Origin: CAXBGS01 sp963975425
GTDB lineage: Bacteria; Planctomycetota; Planctomycetia; Pirellulales; Pirellulaceae
NCBI GenBank assembly: GCA_963975425.1
Contig: CAXBGS010000003.1
Location: 558,001 to 622,000 of the forward strand
Length of the DNA: 64,000 nt
Direction: 5' to 3'
A program made the position numbers and the translations under genes. Shown here piece after piece: positions 26,083-33,738 of this stretch. The notes beneath the pieces were generated by a model. The model was not told the origin of the DNA and searched no databases. It worked only from the letters and a program-made list of their open reading frames with translations. Numbering within the stretch: position 1 is the first letter of the stretch; each line of letters starts with the position of its first letter.

Positions 26083-26466
26083 TTAACGCAAATCCTTGAC
26101 GCCTTTCTTACCGGCAACCGTCTTGCGAGGGCCTTTTCGCGTGCGAGCGTTTGTCTTGGTCCGCTGACCACGCACGGGCAAGCCGACGCGGTGGCGAATA
26201 CCGCGATAGCATTTCACTTCGCGAAGACGGCTGATGTTTTGCGTCACCGATCGGCGAAGCGGACCTTCGACGGTGTAGTCACGTTCCAGCAGTGCAGCGA
26301 TGCGACCGAGCTCGTCCTCGCCCAAATCCCTTGCGGGCCGGGCAGGGTCGATGCCCAGCTTTTCACAGACTTCCCGTGCGGTGTGCAATCCGACACCGTA
26401 CAGATAGGTCAGCGAATACTGGGTTTGCTTGTCGTTCGGGACATCAACGCCCATCAAACGAGGCAT
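26083..26466 (-). CDS. rpsM: 30S ribosomal protein S13
   Basis: S13 sits in the small-subunit head and contacts the P-site tRNA and the L5 bridge. The ATG at 26466 is chosen over an upstream in-frame start, because an AGGAG site lies 7 bases before it and the protein then begins with the family's MPRLMGVDVPNDK. The product is 127 residues, with the helical H2TH region (YGVGLHTAREVCEKLGI) and a basic C-terminal tail ending KKGVKDLR. A candidate leader hairpin lies just upstream. rpmJ and infA, often found before rpsM, are not seen. Confidence 0.97.
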   Translation of the reverse strand: MPRLMGVDVPNDKQTQYSLTYLYGVGLHTAREVCEKLGIDPARPARDLGEDELGRIAALLERDYTVEGPLRRSVTQNISRLREVKCYRGIRHRVGLPVRGQRTKTNARTRKGPRKTVAGKKGVKDLR

Positions 26467-26841
26467 CTGAAGACTCCTGGAATAGTTGAAAACTGCGGCT
26501 GCGGGCGACCGCAGCGGCATACTTGAAACACAAAACGGCGAGGCAAAGCGACGTCTCGCTCAAAACTGGCAAGATCTTTCGGCTAAGAATCCCGGAATAT
26601 AGCGACCGGCCCCCTTTTTGCTCAATGGGGACGTGCCTTGTTTTTTCAGGTAATTTTGTGTTTCTGGTCCGGCGGACGCCCAAACCGGCCCCTTCGTCCG
26701 ATCTGCCGGCGATGGAAGTGCGGTTGCGGTGACGATTAGGCCGGCAATCCCGGCATAACTTTACCCATCACCCAGCCGGCGAGTCCATCAAGCCGCCAGA
26801 CAACCTTACTGCGATGATTTTACTGCGATGATTCAGACAGC
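26467..26841. other. Intergenic region between folA and rpsM
   Basis: This 375-bp stretch probably holds the rpsM promoter and leader. A perfect 7-bp hairpin lies at 26498-26515, about 30 bp from the start codon. Next to folA are two extra tandem copies of its last 14 bases (26806-26833). I searched it by eye for an rpmJ (L36)-like frame on the minus strand and found none. Confidence 0.55.
26498..26515 (-). promoter_or_regulatory. Leader hairpin upstream of rpsM
   Basis: GCTGCGG at 26498-26504 pairs perfectly with CCGCAGC at 26509-26515 around a 4-nt loop. It lies in the 5' leader of the rpsM-rpsK-rpoA-rplQ transcript. It could take part in ribosomal protein feedback control, but the sequence does not show which protein would bind it. 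Confidence 0.4.
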
Positions 26842-26855
26842 TTACTGCGATGATT
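26806..26855. repeat. 14-bp repeat, three copies, at the folA 3' end
   Basis: TTACTGCGATGATT occurs at 26806-26819 and 26820-26833 (directly tandem), and again at 26842-26855 after 8 bases. The last copy holds the folA stop codon and the last codons, so the others look like duplications of the gene's end. Confidence 0.92.
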
Positions 26856-27510
26856 TAGTCATGCGGATGAATTCGGTGGGAAATTCGTCATGCTCGCCGG
26901 CTGGCAGTCGCGTGATTTCGTCGACCCCAAACTCGGTCATATCGAACTGGAGGACCGTATCGCCGGTGACGTTGGCCAAGACTCGAGTCAGCAGAATTTC
27001 GCGGCAGTAGGGAAGCATCACCCCGTAAATCTCTGCGCCTCCAACAACAAACCCGCGGGCACTGCCCAGACACCGCAGCGCCGCCGCTGGCGAATCGGCG
27101 ACTTCGACCCCTTCGAAACTCCAGTCCCGATTTCGCGTCAGCACCACGGTTCGCCTGCCCGGCAGCGGACGACCGATCGAATCGAATGTCTTGCGGCCCA
27201 TGATCAACACGCCGCCCATGGTCAGACGTTTAAAACGCTGCAGATCACTGCGTAATCGCCAGGGCATCGAGCCATCGCGGCCGATAACGCCGGTCGGCGT
27301 CATCGCAACCACAGCGGTGAGTGAGCACCGAGCCACCGGTGGCCGCACGTCAGCTTGAGACGGCCCGTTAGCTTGAGACGGCTCGTCAGCTTGAGACTGC
27401 ACGTCAGCTTGAGACGGCCCGTTAGCTTGAGACGGCTCGTCAGGCGGCAACTGAACATCACCCGGTGCCGGGGAACCATCGAGTGGTCGGGATTCGCCAG
27501 AACGACTCAA
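26842..27510 (-). CDS. folA: Dihydrofolate reductase with repetitive N-terminal extension
   Basis: FolA reduces dihydrofolate to tetrahydrofolate and works with ThyA, encoded directly upstream. The core (about residues 62-222) has AMTPTGVIGRDGSMPWRL, with the MPW active-site block, then LIMGRKTFDSIGRPLPGR and RGFVVGGAEIY. The first 60 residues are not part of the family. They are hexapeptide-like repeats (PSQANG, PSQADV, QSQADE) encoded by five 18-bp units. The TTG at 27510 overlaps the thyA stop as TTGA. An internal GTG near 27350 could instead start a normal-length enzyme of about 165 residues. Which start is used is unresolved. Confidence 0.93.
   Translation of the reverse strand: MSRSGESRPLDGSPAPGDVQLPPDEPSQANGPSQADVQSQADEPSQANGPSQADVRPPVARCSLTAVVAMTPTGVIGRDGSMPWRLRSDLQRFKRLTMGGVLIMGRKTFDSIGRPLPGRRTVVLTRNRDWSFEGVEVADSPAAALRCLGSARGFVVGGAEIYGVMLPYCREILLTRVLANVTGDTVLQFDMTEFGVDEITRLPAGEHDEFPTEFIRMTKSSQ
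27351..27440. repeat. Five 18-bp tandem repeats in the folA N-terminal region
   Basis: The units at 27351, 27369, 27387, 27405 and 27423 differ at few bases. Units 1-2 are identical to units 4-5, which points to a 54-bp higher-order duplication. The length is a multiple of three, so the folA frame is preserved. Confidence 0.93.
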
Positions 27511-28301
27511 ACTGCCACCGGCGCCTTGATCGCGGGATGCGGATCATAGTCGGTCAACTGAAAGTCTTCGTAGGCGAACTGGTCGATCGACTCTGGCGTG
27601 GATAGCAGCGTCATCTTTGGCAACGGGCGGGGCGCTCGCGACAACTGCTCGTTGGCCTGTTCGAAATGGTTTTTGTACAGGTGCACATCGCCCATCGTGT
27701 GAACGAACTCGCCTGGCTGGAGACCGGTGACCTTGGCCATCATCATCGTCATCAACGCGTAACTGGCGATATTAAAGGGCACACCCAAGAACAAGTCCGC
27801 GCTGCGTTGATACAACTGACACGACAATCGCCCCTGAGCGACATGGAACTGAAACAACAGGTGACACGGCGGCAAGGCCATCTGGCCGACATCGGCAACA
27901 TTCCAAGCCGACACGATCAGTCGCCTGGATTCGGGCTGCTCGCGAATATCCCGCTGCACCTGGGCAATTTGATCGATCGTCGTTCCATCGGCGGCGGGCC
28001 AAGAACGCCACTGGTGCCCGTAAACCGGCCCCAAGTCACCGTTCTCGTCGGCCCATTCATCCCAAATCGTGACCCCATTCTCTTGCAGCCAGTGCACGTT
28101 CGTATCACCACGAAGAAACCAAAGCAGTTCGTAAAAAATCGAACGCACATGTAGCTTCTTGGTCGTCAGCAGCGGAAACCCATCGGCCAAGTCGAATCGA
28201 ATCTGACGCCCGAACAGCCCTCGGGTCCCCACTCCGGTCCGATCGTCACGGTCGACGCCGTGGTGCAGTACTTCGTCGAGCAGTTCAAGGTAATTTTGCA
28301 T
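27507..28301 (-). CDS. thyA: Thymidylate synthase
   Basis: ThyA makes dTMP from dUMP using methylene-tetrahydrofolate. The protein is 264 residues, the same length as E. coli ThyA. The catalytic cysteine is C146 in ALPPCHLLFQF. The dUMP-binding arginines are in QRSADLFLGVPFN, and FVHTMGDVHLYKNH completes the site. Its stop codon overlaps the TTG of folA, giving a tight thyA-folA pair as in many bacteria. A methyltransferase gene ends 24 bp upstream on the same strand. Confidence 0.98.
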   Translation of the reverse strand: MQNYLELLDEVLHHGVDRDDRTGVGTRGLFGRQIRFDLADGFPLLTTKKLHVRSIFYELLWFLRGDTNVHWLQENGVTIWDEWADENGDLGPVYGHQWRSWPAADGTTIDQIAQVQRDIREQPESRRLIVSAWNVADVGQMALPPCHLLFQFHVAQGRLSCQLYQRSADLFLGVPFNIASYALMTMMMAKVTGLQPGEFVHTMGDVHLYKNHFEQANEQLSRAPRPLPKMTLLSTPESIDQFAYEDFQLTDYDPHPAIKAPVAV

Positions 28302-28325
28302 CGGTGCGGTCGATTTCCTTCGCGT

Positions 28326-29003
28326 TCAAACGCTCGCTGGACGCTGCCAATCAATGGTCCAGTGACGGTCACTGGTCATTTGAACGTCATCAGCGTCGAT
28401 GCCAAGCCCTAAACCCATTTCGCGTATCTCCGGCAACGTGAGCGCGGCGTGCAACGACTGTCGCAGCAACTGCTGCCCCTGCTGGGATTCATCGGCAGCA
28501 TGCTGGCGGACAAGTTGCTCGACCGCTTCATCGGTCTCCGGACGCACCAGATCGCGAATAAAGACCCGCCCACCTGCGGCGACCAAGCGCACAGCTGCCC
28601 TGAGGCCCTCGGCAGGATCGTCCAAATGATGCAGCACCGAGTTGCTAACCACGGTGTTGGCCATACCTTCCTCAAACGTCATCAAGTCGGCGACATCGGC
28701 GTGCTCAAGAAAGACCCGGTCCAACATGCCAGCAAAGTCGATCTGCATTTTCGCGATCTCAAGCATCTCGATTGAAGAGTCGATCGCCATCACGGTCCAT
28801 TCGTCATTACGACGACACATTTCGATGGGGATCAATGCGGGACCACATCCAATGTCAATGATTCTCGGCCCCACATCGCCCACCTCGATCAAATCATCAA
28901 CGAATGCTCGATTGACGTCGGTGTGATCCATGGCTTCGTACTGCATCGCATCGGCGCGCAAATCGACCGGATGCGGCTCGGGTGTTCGGGGCAGGGTCAA
29001 CAC
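28326..29003 (-). CDS. Class I SAM-dependent methyltransferase
   Basis: This 225-residue protein has the Rossmann methyltransferase motif I (IIDIGCGPA, residues 48-56), the acidic motif II (VMAIDSSIEMLEIAK) and the post-II block NTVVSNSVLHHLDDPAEGLR. The substrate is unknown; the fold resembles the UbiE/small-molecule type. The start used is a GTG at 29003; a later ATG near 28946 is possible. It lies 24 bp before thyA on the same strand, so it may be co-transcribed with thyA-folA. Confidence 0.85.
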   Translation of the reverse strand: MLTLPRTPEPHPVDLRADAMQYEAMDHTDVNRAFVDDLIEVGDVGPRIIDIGCGPALIPIEMCRRNDEWTVMAIDSSIEMLEIAKMQIDFAGMLDRVFLEHADVADLMTFEEGMANTVVSNSVLHHLDDPAEGLRAAVRLVAAGGRVFIRDLVRPETDEAVEQLVRQHAADESQQGQQLLRQSLHAALTLPEIREMGLGLGIDADDVQMTSDRHWTIDWQRPASV

Positions 29004-29425
29004 ATTGCTTTCGAATAAGTGGTGAGAATCAATCGACCGAACCGTTTCTTTGACTTTTTAACGCGTCGCGGTAACGCGACAACACGTCAGCAGAGCGATC
29101 TAGCTGTCGATTATAGGGATCATATTGATTGTGAGAAGAAAGCCGAAATCAACTCCACAGCAGCTTCGCTTGCGGTACCGAAATGCGCACTGCAACCTTT
29201 TCGAGCACGAAGCATTCGACATCGGCAAAATCTCGGTTAGAACTGGCAAAAGCCGTAAAACGGCCTGCATCAACTGCAGCAAATGGTTAGCATTGGCGGC
29301 CTGGGCAGATTAGCCTTAGGTTGCCGATTAGCTAAAGAATTCCGGGTCTGGACCCATCGGCAAACCAATGTCAGTAACGCCCACATCGAATCCGCTCGTT
29401 TGTTTCTAACCAAGAGTGAGTTTCC
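29004..29425. other. Divergent intergenic region before the EPS cluster
   Basis: This 422-bp stretch separates the leftward methyltransferase gene from the rightward EPS genes, so it should hold both promoters. I see no clear -35/-10 pair, JUMPstart-like element or RNA gene. Short frames in it have no recognisable product. Confidence 0.4.
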
Positions 29426-31129
29426 GTGGATCAATACCAAGCCGAATCGTGGGCGATGCTCAGTATCGATGATCTCATTCGCTTGTGCAGCGACCGCCGA
29501 AGGTCCGTCGCTGCGACAATGTTCGCCGTCGTGTTCGCAGCCGCGATCATCGTGCTGGCGTGGCCCAACCGATACGACAGCGATGGCTTGATGTACGTCC
29601 GACTTGGCCGCGGTGCGCTGTCGGTCGACCCAACCGCACAAGCGACCTCGTCGGTATCGCTGCAAGACTCGCGTGCATCGGAGGTGGCCAGTGTCGCAGA
29701 GATGCTGGCCAGTCGCGAGATCGCCGAGCGCGTCGTGAACGCGTTGGGAGTCGAAACCGTCAATCAACCTCGCACTTGGATTTCGAAGTACGCCAAAGCA
29801 TTGTCGAAGTCGATCCCGCGGCAATCGAACGTTACCGCACCGGGAACCTTGAGCGCCGAAGAATACAAAAAGCAGATTGCAACCGAAGAAGCGATCAAGA
29901 AAGTTCAGACCGCTCTTTCGGTGTCCGTCACCAAGAAAGGACACACGGTTGCCGTTTCCGCGGAAACACCGGACCCGCTCTTATCGCAATCGATTGTCCA
30001 GACCGTGATGGACCAATACGGCAGCTACCACGTCGAAGCCCATCGCGCGGATGGTTCGCTTGAGTTTTTCAAGAAGCAAGTTGAATCAAGCCGAGCGGAA
30101 GCGATCAAAGCGAGAGAAGAATTGCAGTCGGCCAAAAGCTCGCTGGGCTGGCTTGGCGAAGAGTCAGCCGTTGCCGTGCTGAAGGAGCGAATGACGCAAC
30201 TAAAGATTGCACTGGATGAAGCCGAGAGCATTTTCGCTGAAAGCGAAAGCCATGCCGCGTCACTTGGCAAAAGTCTGGATTCGGTCGCCGAATGGATTCC
30301 GACAGAAGTCACCAAAGGTGTCGCCAACAATGCCGGTGACTCGATGCGAAACACGCTGTACGGGCTGCAACTGCGAGGCAGTGAAGAACTATCGAAACTG
30401 AGCCCGAATCATCCACGTTATCAGATGATGAAAAGCTCGATCGACAAGAGCGTCAGTATCGCGGAAACCGAAAATGCAGAACGCGAGCTATCGCGTGAAG
30501 CGGTCAACCCTGTTCGGCAGAGTCTTCAATCAGACTACGAGCTTGCGATCGCAAAAGCAGCTGGAGCGAAGAGTCGACGCGATTCGCTTCAAAAGAGTTT
30601 GCGACAGGCTCAAGATGATCTAGTGCGGCTCAACAATGACGCAATTATGCTGTCCAAGCTGACCTGGGAAGCGGACATCGCCGAAAAAAACTATCTCGAA
30701 CACGCCAAGAGCCTCGAGGAAGTACGGATCGCTGACGCACTGGATCAAAGCAACTTGTCAGACGTCTCCGTGATTCAACAAGCCTCGTTGAAACTTAAGA
30801 AAGTCGGCCCGCCGCGAGCCTTACTATTGGCCGGCAGCATCCCCTTTGGGCTGTGCCTCGGCATTCTGCAAGCCCTGCTGCGATTCACGCTAAGCGTCTC
30901 TCGCGAATCTCATCGGCAAGGCATGGCGGGTCAACCGAACGAACCACGCGTTAATGCTGAGGCGATCGAACGGGTCGACGAAGCATCGCGTCAAGTCCGC
31001 GGCCCGCATCGGCCAACGACACGCGGTGAAACGCAACGCCGACCGAACACAAGTATCGACAGCCTGAGCGATGATTCGGATTTATTGAATGAATCAGCCG
31101 AATTGGTCGTGACCTCTCACCCCAAGTGA
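29426..31129 (+). CDS. Wzz/chain-length-determinant-like polysaccharide transport protein
   Basis: This 567-residue protein has the layout of polysaccharide co-polymerases. One membrane segment lies near residues 27-46 (RSVAATMFAVVFAAAIIVLA), followed by a long periplasmic region with heavy helical coiled coil (about 210-450). A second hydrophobic segment lies near 470-490 (ALLLAGSIPFGLCLGILQAL), and the tail is cytoplasmic and polar. There is no tyrosine-kinase domain. The start is the GTG at 29426; the ATG at 29456 is possible. It is the first gene of the EPS cluster and probably helps set chain length or export. Confidence 0.82.
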   Translation: MDQYQAESWAMLSIDDLIRLCSDRRRSVAATMFAVVFAAAIIVLAWPNRYDSDGLMYVRLGRGALSVDPTAQATSSVSLQDSRASEVASVAEMLASREIAERVVNALGVETVNQPRTWISKYAKALSKSIPRQSNVTAPGTLSAEEYKKQIATEEAIKKVQTALSVSVTKKGHTVAVSAETPDPLLSQSIVQTVMDQYGSYHVEAHRADGSLEFFKKQVESSRAEAIKAREELQSAKSSLGWLGEESAVAVLKERMTQLKIALDEAESIFAESESHAASLGKSLDSVAEWIPTEVTKGVANNAGDSMRNTLYGLQLRGSEELSKLSPNHPRYQMMKSSIDKSVSIAETENAERELSREAVNPVRQSLQSDYELAIAKAAGAKSRRDSLQKSLRQAQDDLVRLNNDAIMLSKLTWEADIAEKNYLEHAKSLEEVRIADALDQSNLSDVSVIQQASLKLKKVGPPRALLLAGSIPFGLCLGILQALLRFTLSVSRESHRQGMAGQPNEPRVNAEAIERVDEASRQVRGPHRPTTRGETQRRPNTSIDSLSDDSDLLNESAELVVTSHPK

Positions 31130-31303
31130 AGGTCGGGAACAAGATGCCAGACAAAAAATAGATTCATAAGATTATTAGATTTTTAGTTTTTTTAGACATC
31201 ATTGATTGATTCGCGTTCGTTTGGGAATAGCGAACGCACCACGAACTAGCTTCGCAGGGAACCGAGAGGACTCGGCCAGGCGAAAACAACAAGGTTTTGC
31301 AAC

Positions 31304-32488
31304 GTGCTTGGAGCATTCATCGAAAACTGTGCGCGTCGGCTAAGTCGTCAAGATGAGAACGACTTATTGCTGGGCGTGTCGCAGTTTGAACGCGAATTAT
31401 CTCGCGAGCGGATTCGCGCTTCGCGGCGTTCGATTCCTTTTTGCTTAATCTCGATCGAATTGGGGCGCGCATGCGCATCTCGGCGAAACGAACAGACTTT
31501 GATTCGTTTGCTGCACCGACATTTGCGGATGACCGATCAAAAGGGTTGGCTCGGCAGAAAAAAACTGGGCGTGCTCTTGGTCGATACGCCTGAAATGGGC
31601 GGACGTGCCGCGCTTGATCGCTTGAACGAACTGACCGACAAGCACGGCTTGCAGGTCCGCATGAATCTCCGTGTCCATGACCCACAAGGCTTCGGTCCAG
31701 GCGACGGCACGCCCGGCGCCCCCAACGGCGAACAAAATCACGACGGCGTTCATGTCCACGAGGGCCACGAGCATGTCCACGAGGGCCACGAGCGACGCGG
31801 CACAAAGGAGCCTGCATCGCGTTGGGTCCGGCTCAGCGAGGCCGACGTGGAAGTGTCAGCGGAATTGCCGCTGACCAAAGAAGCGTCAATTCGTCAGGCC
31901 ACCAAGCGTGGACTTGACATCATTGGTGCGGGCATCGGCCTTGTGGTTTGCTCACCGATGATCATCGCGGCGATGGTTGCCGTGAAATTGACAAGCGCCG
32001 GACCAGCGATCTTTGCACAGACGCGCGAAGGCCAATACGGACGTCCGTTCACTATCTATAAATTGCGAACAATGGACGTCGATGCAGAAAAAAACCAAGA
32101 CCGGCTTCGCGCAGACAGCCACCGCGACGGCCCAGCCTTTAAGATAAAACACGACCCGCGCGTGACAAGAGTCGGCAACTTTTTGCGATCCACATGCATC
32201 GACGAGCTACCTCAATTGTGGAATGTGCTGAAAGGCGACATGTCGCTGGTCGGGCCGCGTCCGTTGCCTTGGCATGAAAGCCGTTCATGCAGCGCTTGGC
32301 ACCGACGCCGGTTAGACATTCGACCAGGCATGACTTGCGATTGGCAAGTCAACAAGGCAGCCGCACCCACGTTTGACGACTGGATGAGAATGGACTTGCG
32401 ATACATCGACGAAACCACCATCGCTCGCGACCTAAGGCTGATCGCACAAACCGTGTTCGTTCCGCTGCGAGGGAAGGGTAGTGAATAA
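31304..32488 (+). CDS. Bacterial sugar transferase (polyprenyl-phosphate hexose-1-P transferase) with N-terminal regulatory-like domain
   Basis: The C-terminal half (about residues 200-394) is the initiating glycosyltransferase of EPS synthesis. It begins with a membrane re-entrant helix (KRGLDIIGAGIGLVVCSP), then FTIYKLRTM and the motif DMSLVGPRPLP. The first 130 residues (RSIPFCLISIEL, then LLVDTPEMGGRAALDRL) resemble a degenerate GGDEF-type nucleotide cyclase fold without an active GGDEF motif; this is a tentative reading. A linker holds an in-frame duplication, HVHEGHE twice. The start is a GTG at 31304. The gene begins 174 bp after the Wzz-like gene, in AT-rich sequence. Confidence 0.88.
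   Translation: MLGAFIENCARRLSRQDENDLLLGVSQFERELSRERIRASRRSIPFCLISIELGRACASRRNEQTLIRLLHRHLRMTDQKGWLGRKKLGVLLVDTPEMGGRAALDRLNELTDKHGLQVRMNLRVHDPQGFGPGDGTPGAPNGEQNHDGVHVHEGHEHVHEGHERRGTKEPASRWVRLSEADVEVSAELPLTKEASIRQATKRGLDIIGAGIGLVVCSPMIIAAMVAVKLTSAGPAIFAQTREGQYGRPFTIYKLRTMDVDAEKNQDRLRADSHRDGPAFKIKHDPRVTRVGNFLRSTCIDELPQLWNVLKGDMSLVGPRPLPWHESRSCSAWHRRRLDIRPGMTCDWQVNKAAAPTFDDWMRMDLRYIDETTIARDLRLIAQTVFVPLRGKGSE
31751..31792. repeat. 21-bp tandem duplication in the sugar transferase linker
   Basis: CATGTCCACGAGGGCCACGAG occurs twice head-to-tail (31751-31771, 31772-31792) and encodes HVHEGHE twice in frame. It makes a His/Glu-rich linker between the two domains, which could bind metal. Confidence 0.93.
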
Positions 32489-32490
32489 CC

Positions 32491-33726
32491 GTGCTGCTTA
32501 GTCATCGACCAAGCACGGGTTCATCACTCGCGGGACAAGGACGAAAGGACGATGTCGGCGTGCTGGACGCTCGCGTCGTTTTCTTAACGCACTATATCCC
32601 TTTGTATCAAGTTCGAGTCCTACAAGAACTTGCGACACGCGTGCGCGACTTCCATGTGTTGCTTAGCACACCTATCGAACCCAATCGAGATTTCGAACTG
32701 GATTGGTCGGGGCTGGATGTATCGATCCAAAAGACCTGGATGTTGCGACATTGGTGGACCCACCAAAGCAACGACGACGCGGGCAGCTTTACCGATCCGC
32801 TTTACATTCATATCCCGCGCGACACCAACGCAAAGCTTCGCGCCTTGCAGCCCGACGTCGTGATGTCGTTGGAACTGGGTGCGAGATCACTGGGTGCTGT
32901 TCGATATTGCCGTCGCCACCCCGAGACAAAGTCGATTTTGTGCACCTACATGAGCGAGCACACCGAACAGGATCGAGGACGTTTGCGACTTGGCCTGCGT
33001 AAATACTTGGTCCAACGGGCGGATGCCCTGACTTATAACGGCCCGTCATGCAAACGGTACTTGCGGACACTCGGTGCCGATGAAGACGCCCTTTACCATC
33101 TGCCATACGCAGCCGATGACCGGACCGTTTGGCGGGGAGCGATTGACCGCGACGAAGACGAATCACGTCACCGATTGCTTTGCGTCGGACAACTCACCGA
33201 GCGTAAAGGCGTGACGCGTTTGCTGAGACAGTTATCGGAGTATTGCCGGCGACGACCGCAACAGAGAATCGAAATCCTGTTCGCCGGCAATGGACCGCTG
33301 AAATCGGAACTGCAGCAAGCCACGACGCCGACGAACCTGGACGTCCAAATACTCGGCAACATGCCGCCGAAAGAGTTGTCGGAGCTCATGTTGCAATGCG
33401 GCAACATCATCACACCGACGTTGGCCGATGAATGGCTGCTGGTTGTCAACGAAGGGATGCAGGCAGGCATGCCGATCATTGGCAGCATCTATTCACAAGC
33501 CGTTGATAGTTTGGTCCGTCAAGGCGAAAACGGCTGGCGGTATGACCCGACCGATGACCAGTCACTGGCAATTACCCTGGATAAGTACTTCACGGTCGAC
33601 GCCGACCAATTAGCATCGATGCGAATCGCTGCGCGGCAATCGGTCACCGAGCGTACGCCCCAGTGGGCCTCGGCCGGCGCCGTCGATGCGGTCCAAGCCG
33701 TGCTGAAAGACAGACCCCATTCGTAA
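32491..33726 (+). CDS. GT4-type glycosyltransferase
   Basis: This 411-residue protein has the two-domain GT-B shape. The N-terminal domain starts RVVFLTHYIPLYQVRVLQEL. The C-terminal nucleotide-sugar domain contains LLCVGQLTERKGVTRLL and ILFAGNGPLKSEL. The EX7E-type region reads NEGMQAGMPIIG, following TLADEWLLVV. It probably adds a sugar to the EPS repeat unit; donor and acceptor are unknown. The start is a GTG at 32491, 2 bp after the sugar transferase stop, so the genes are coupled. Confidence 0.88.
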   Translation: MLLSHRPSTGSSLAGQGRKDDVGVLDARVVFLTHYIPLYQVRVLQELATRVRDFHVLLSTPIEPNRDFELDWSGLDVSIQKTWMLRHWWTHQSNDDAGSFTDPLYIHIPRDTNAKLRALQPDVVMSLELGARSLGAVRYCRRHPETKSILCTYMSEHTEQDRGRLRLGLRKYLVQRADALTYNGPSCKRYLRTLGADEDALYHLPYAADDRTVWRGAIDRDEDESRHRLLCVGQLTERKGVTRLLRQLSEYCRRRPQQRIEILFAGNGPLKSELQQATTPTNLDVQILGNMPPKELSELMLQCGNIITPTLADEWLLVVNEGMQAGMPIIGSIYSQAVDSLVRQGENGWRYDPTDDQSLAITLDKYFTVDADQLASMRIAARQSVTERTPQWASAGAVDAVQAVLKDRPHS

Positions 33727-33738
33727 ATCCGTTCTCCC

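Noticed and set aside
27351..27440. CRISPR-like array
   Set aside because: The 18-bp units are directly adjacent without unique spacers, are in frame with folA and no cas gene is present.
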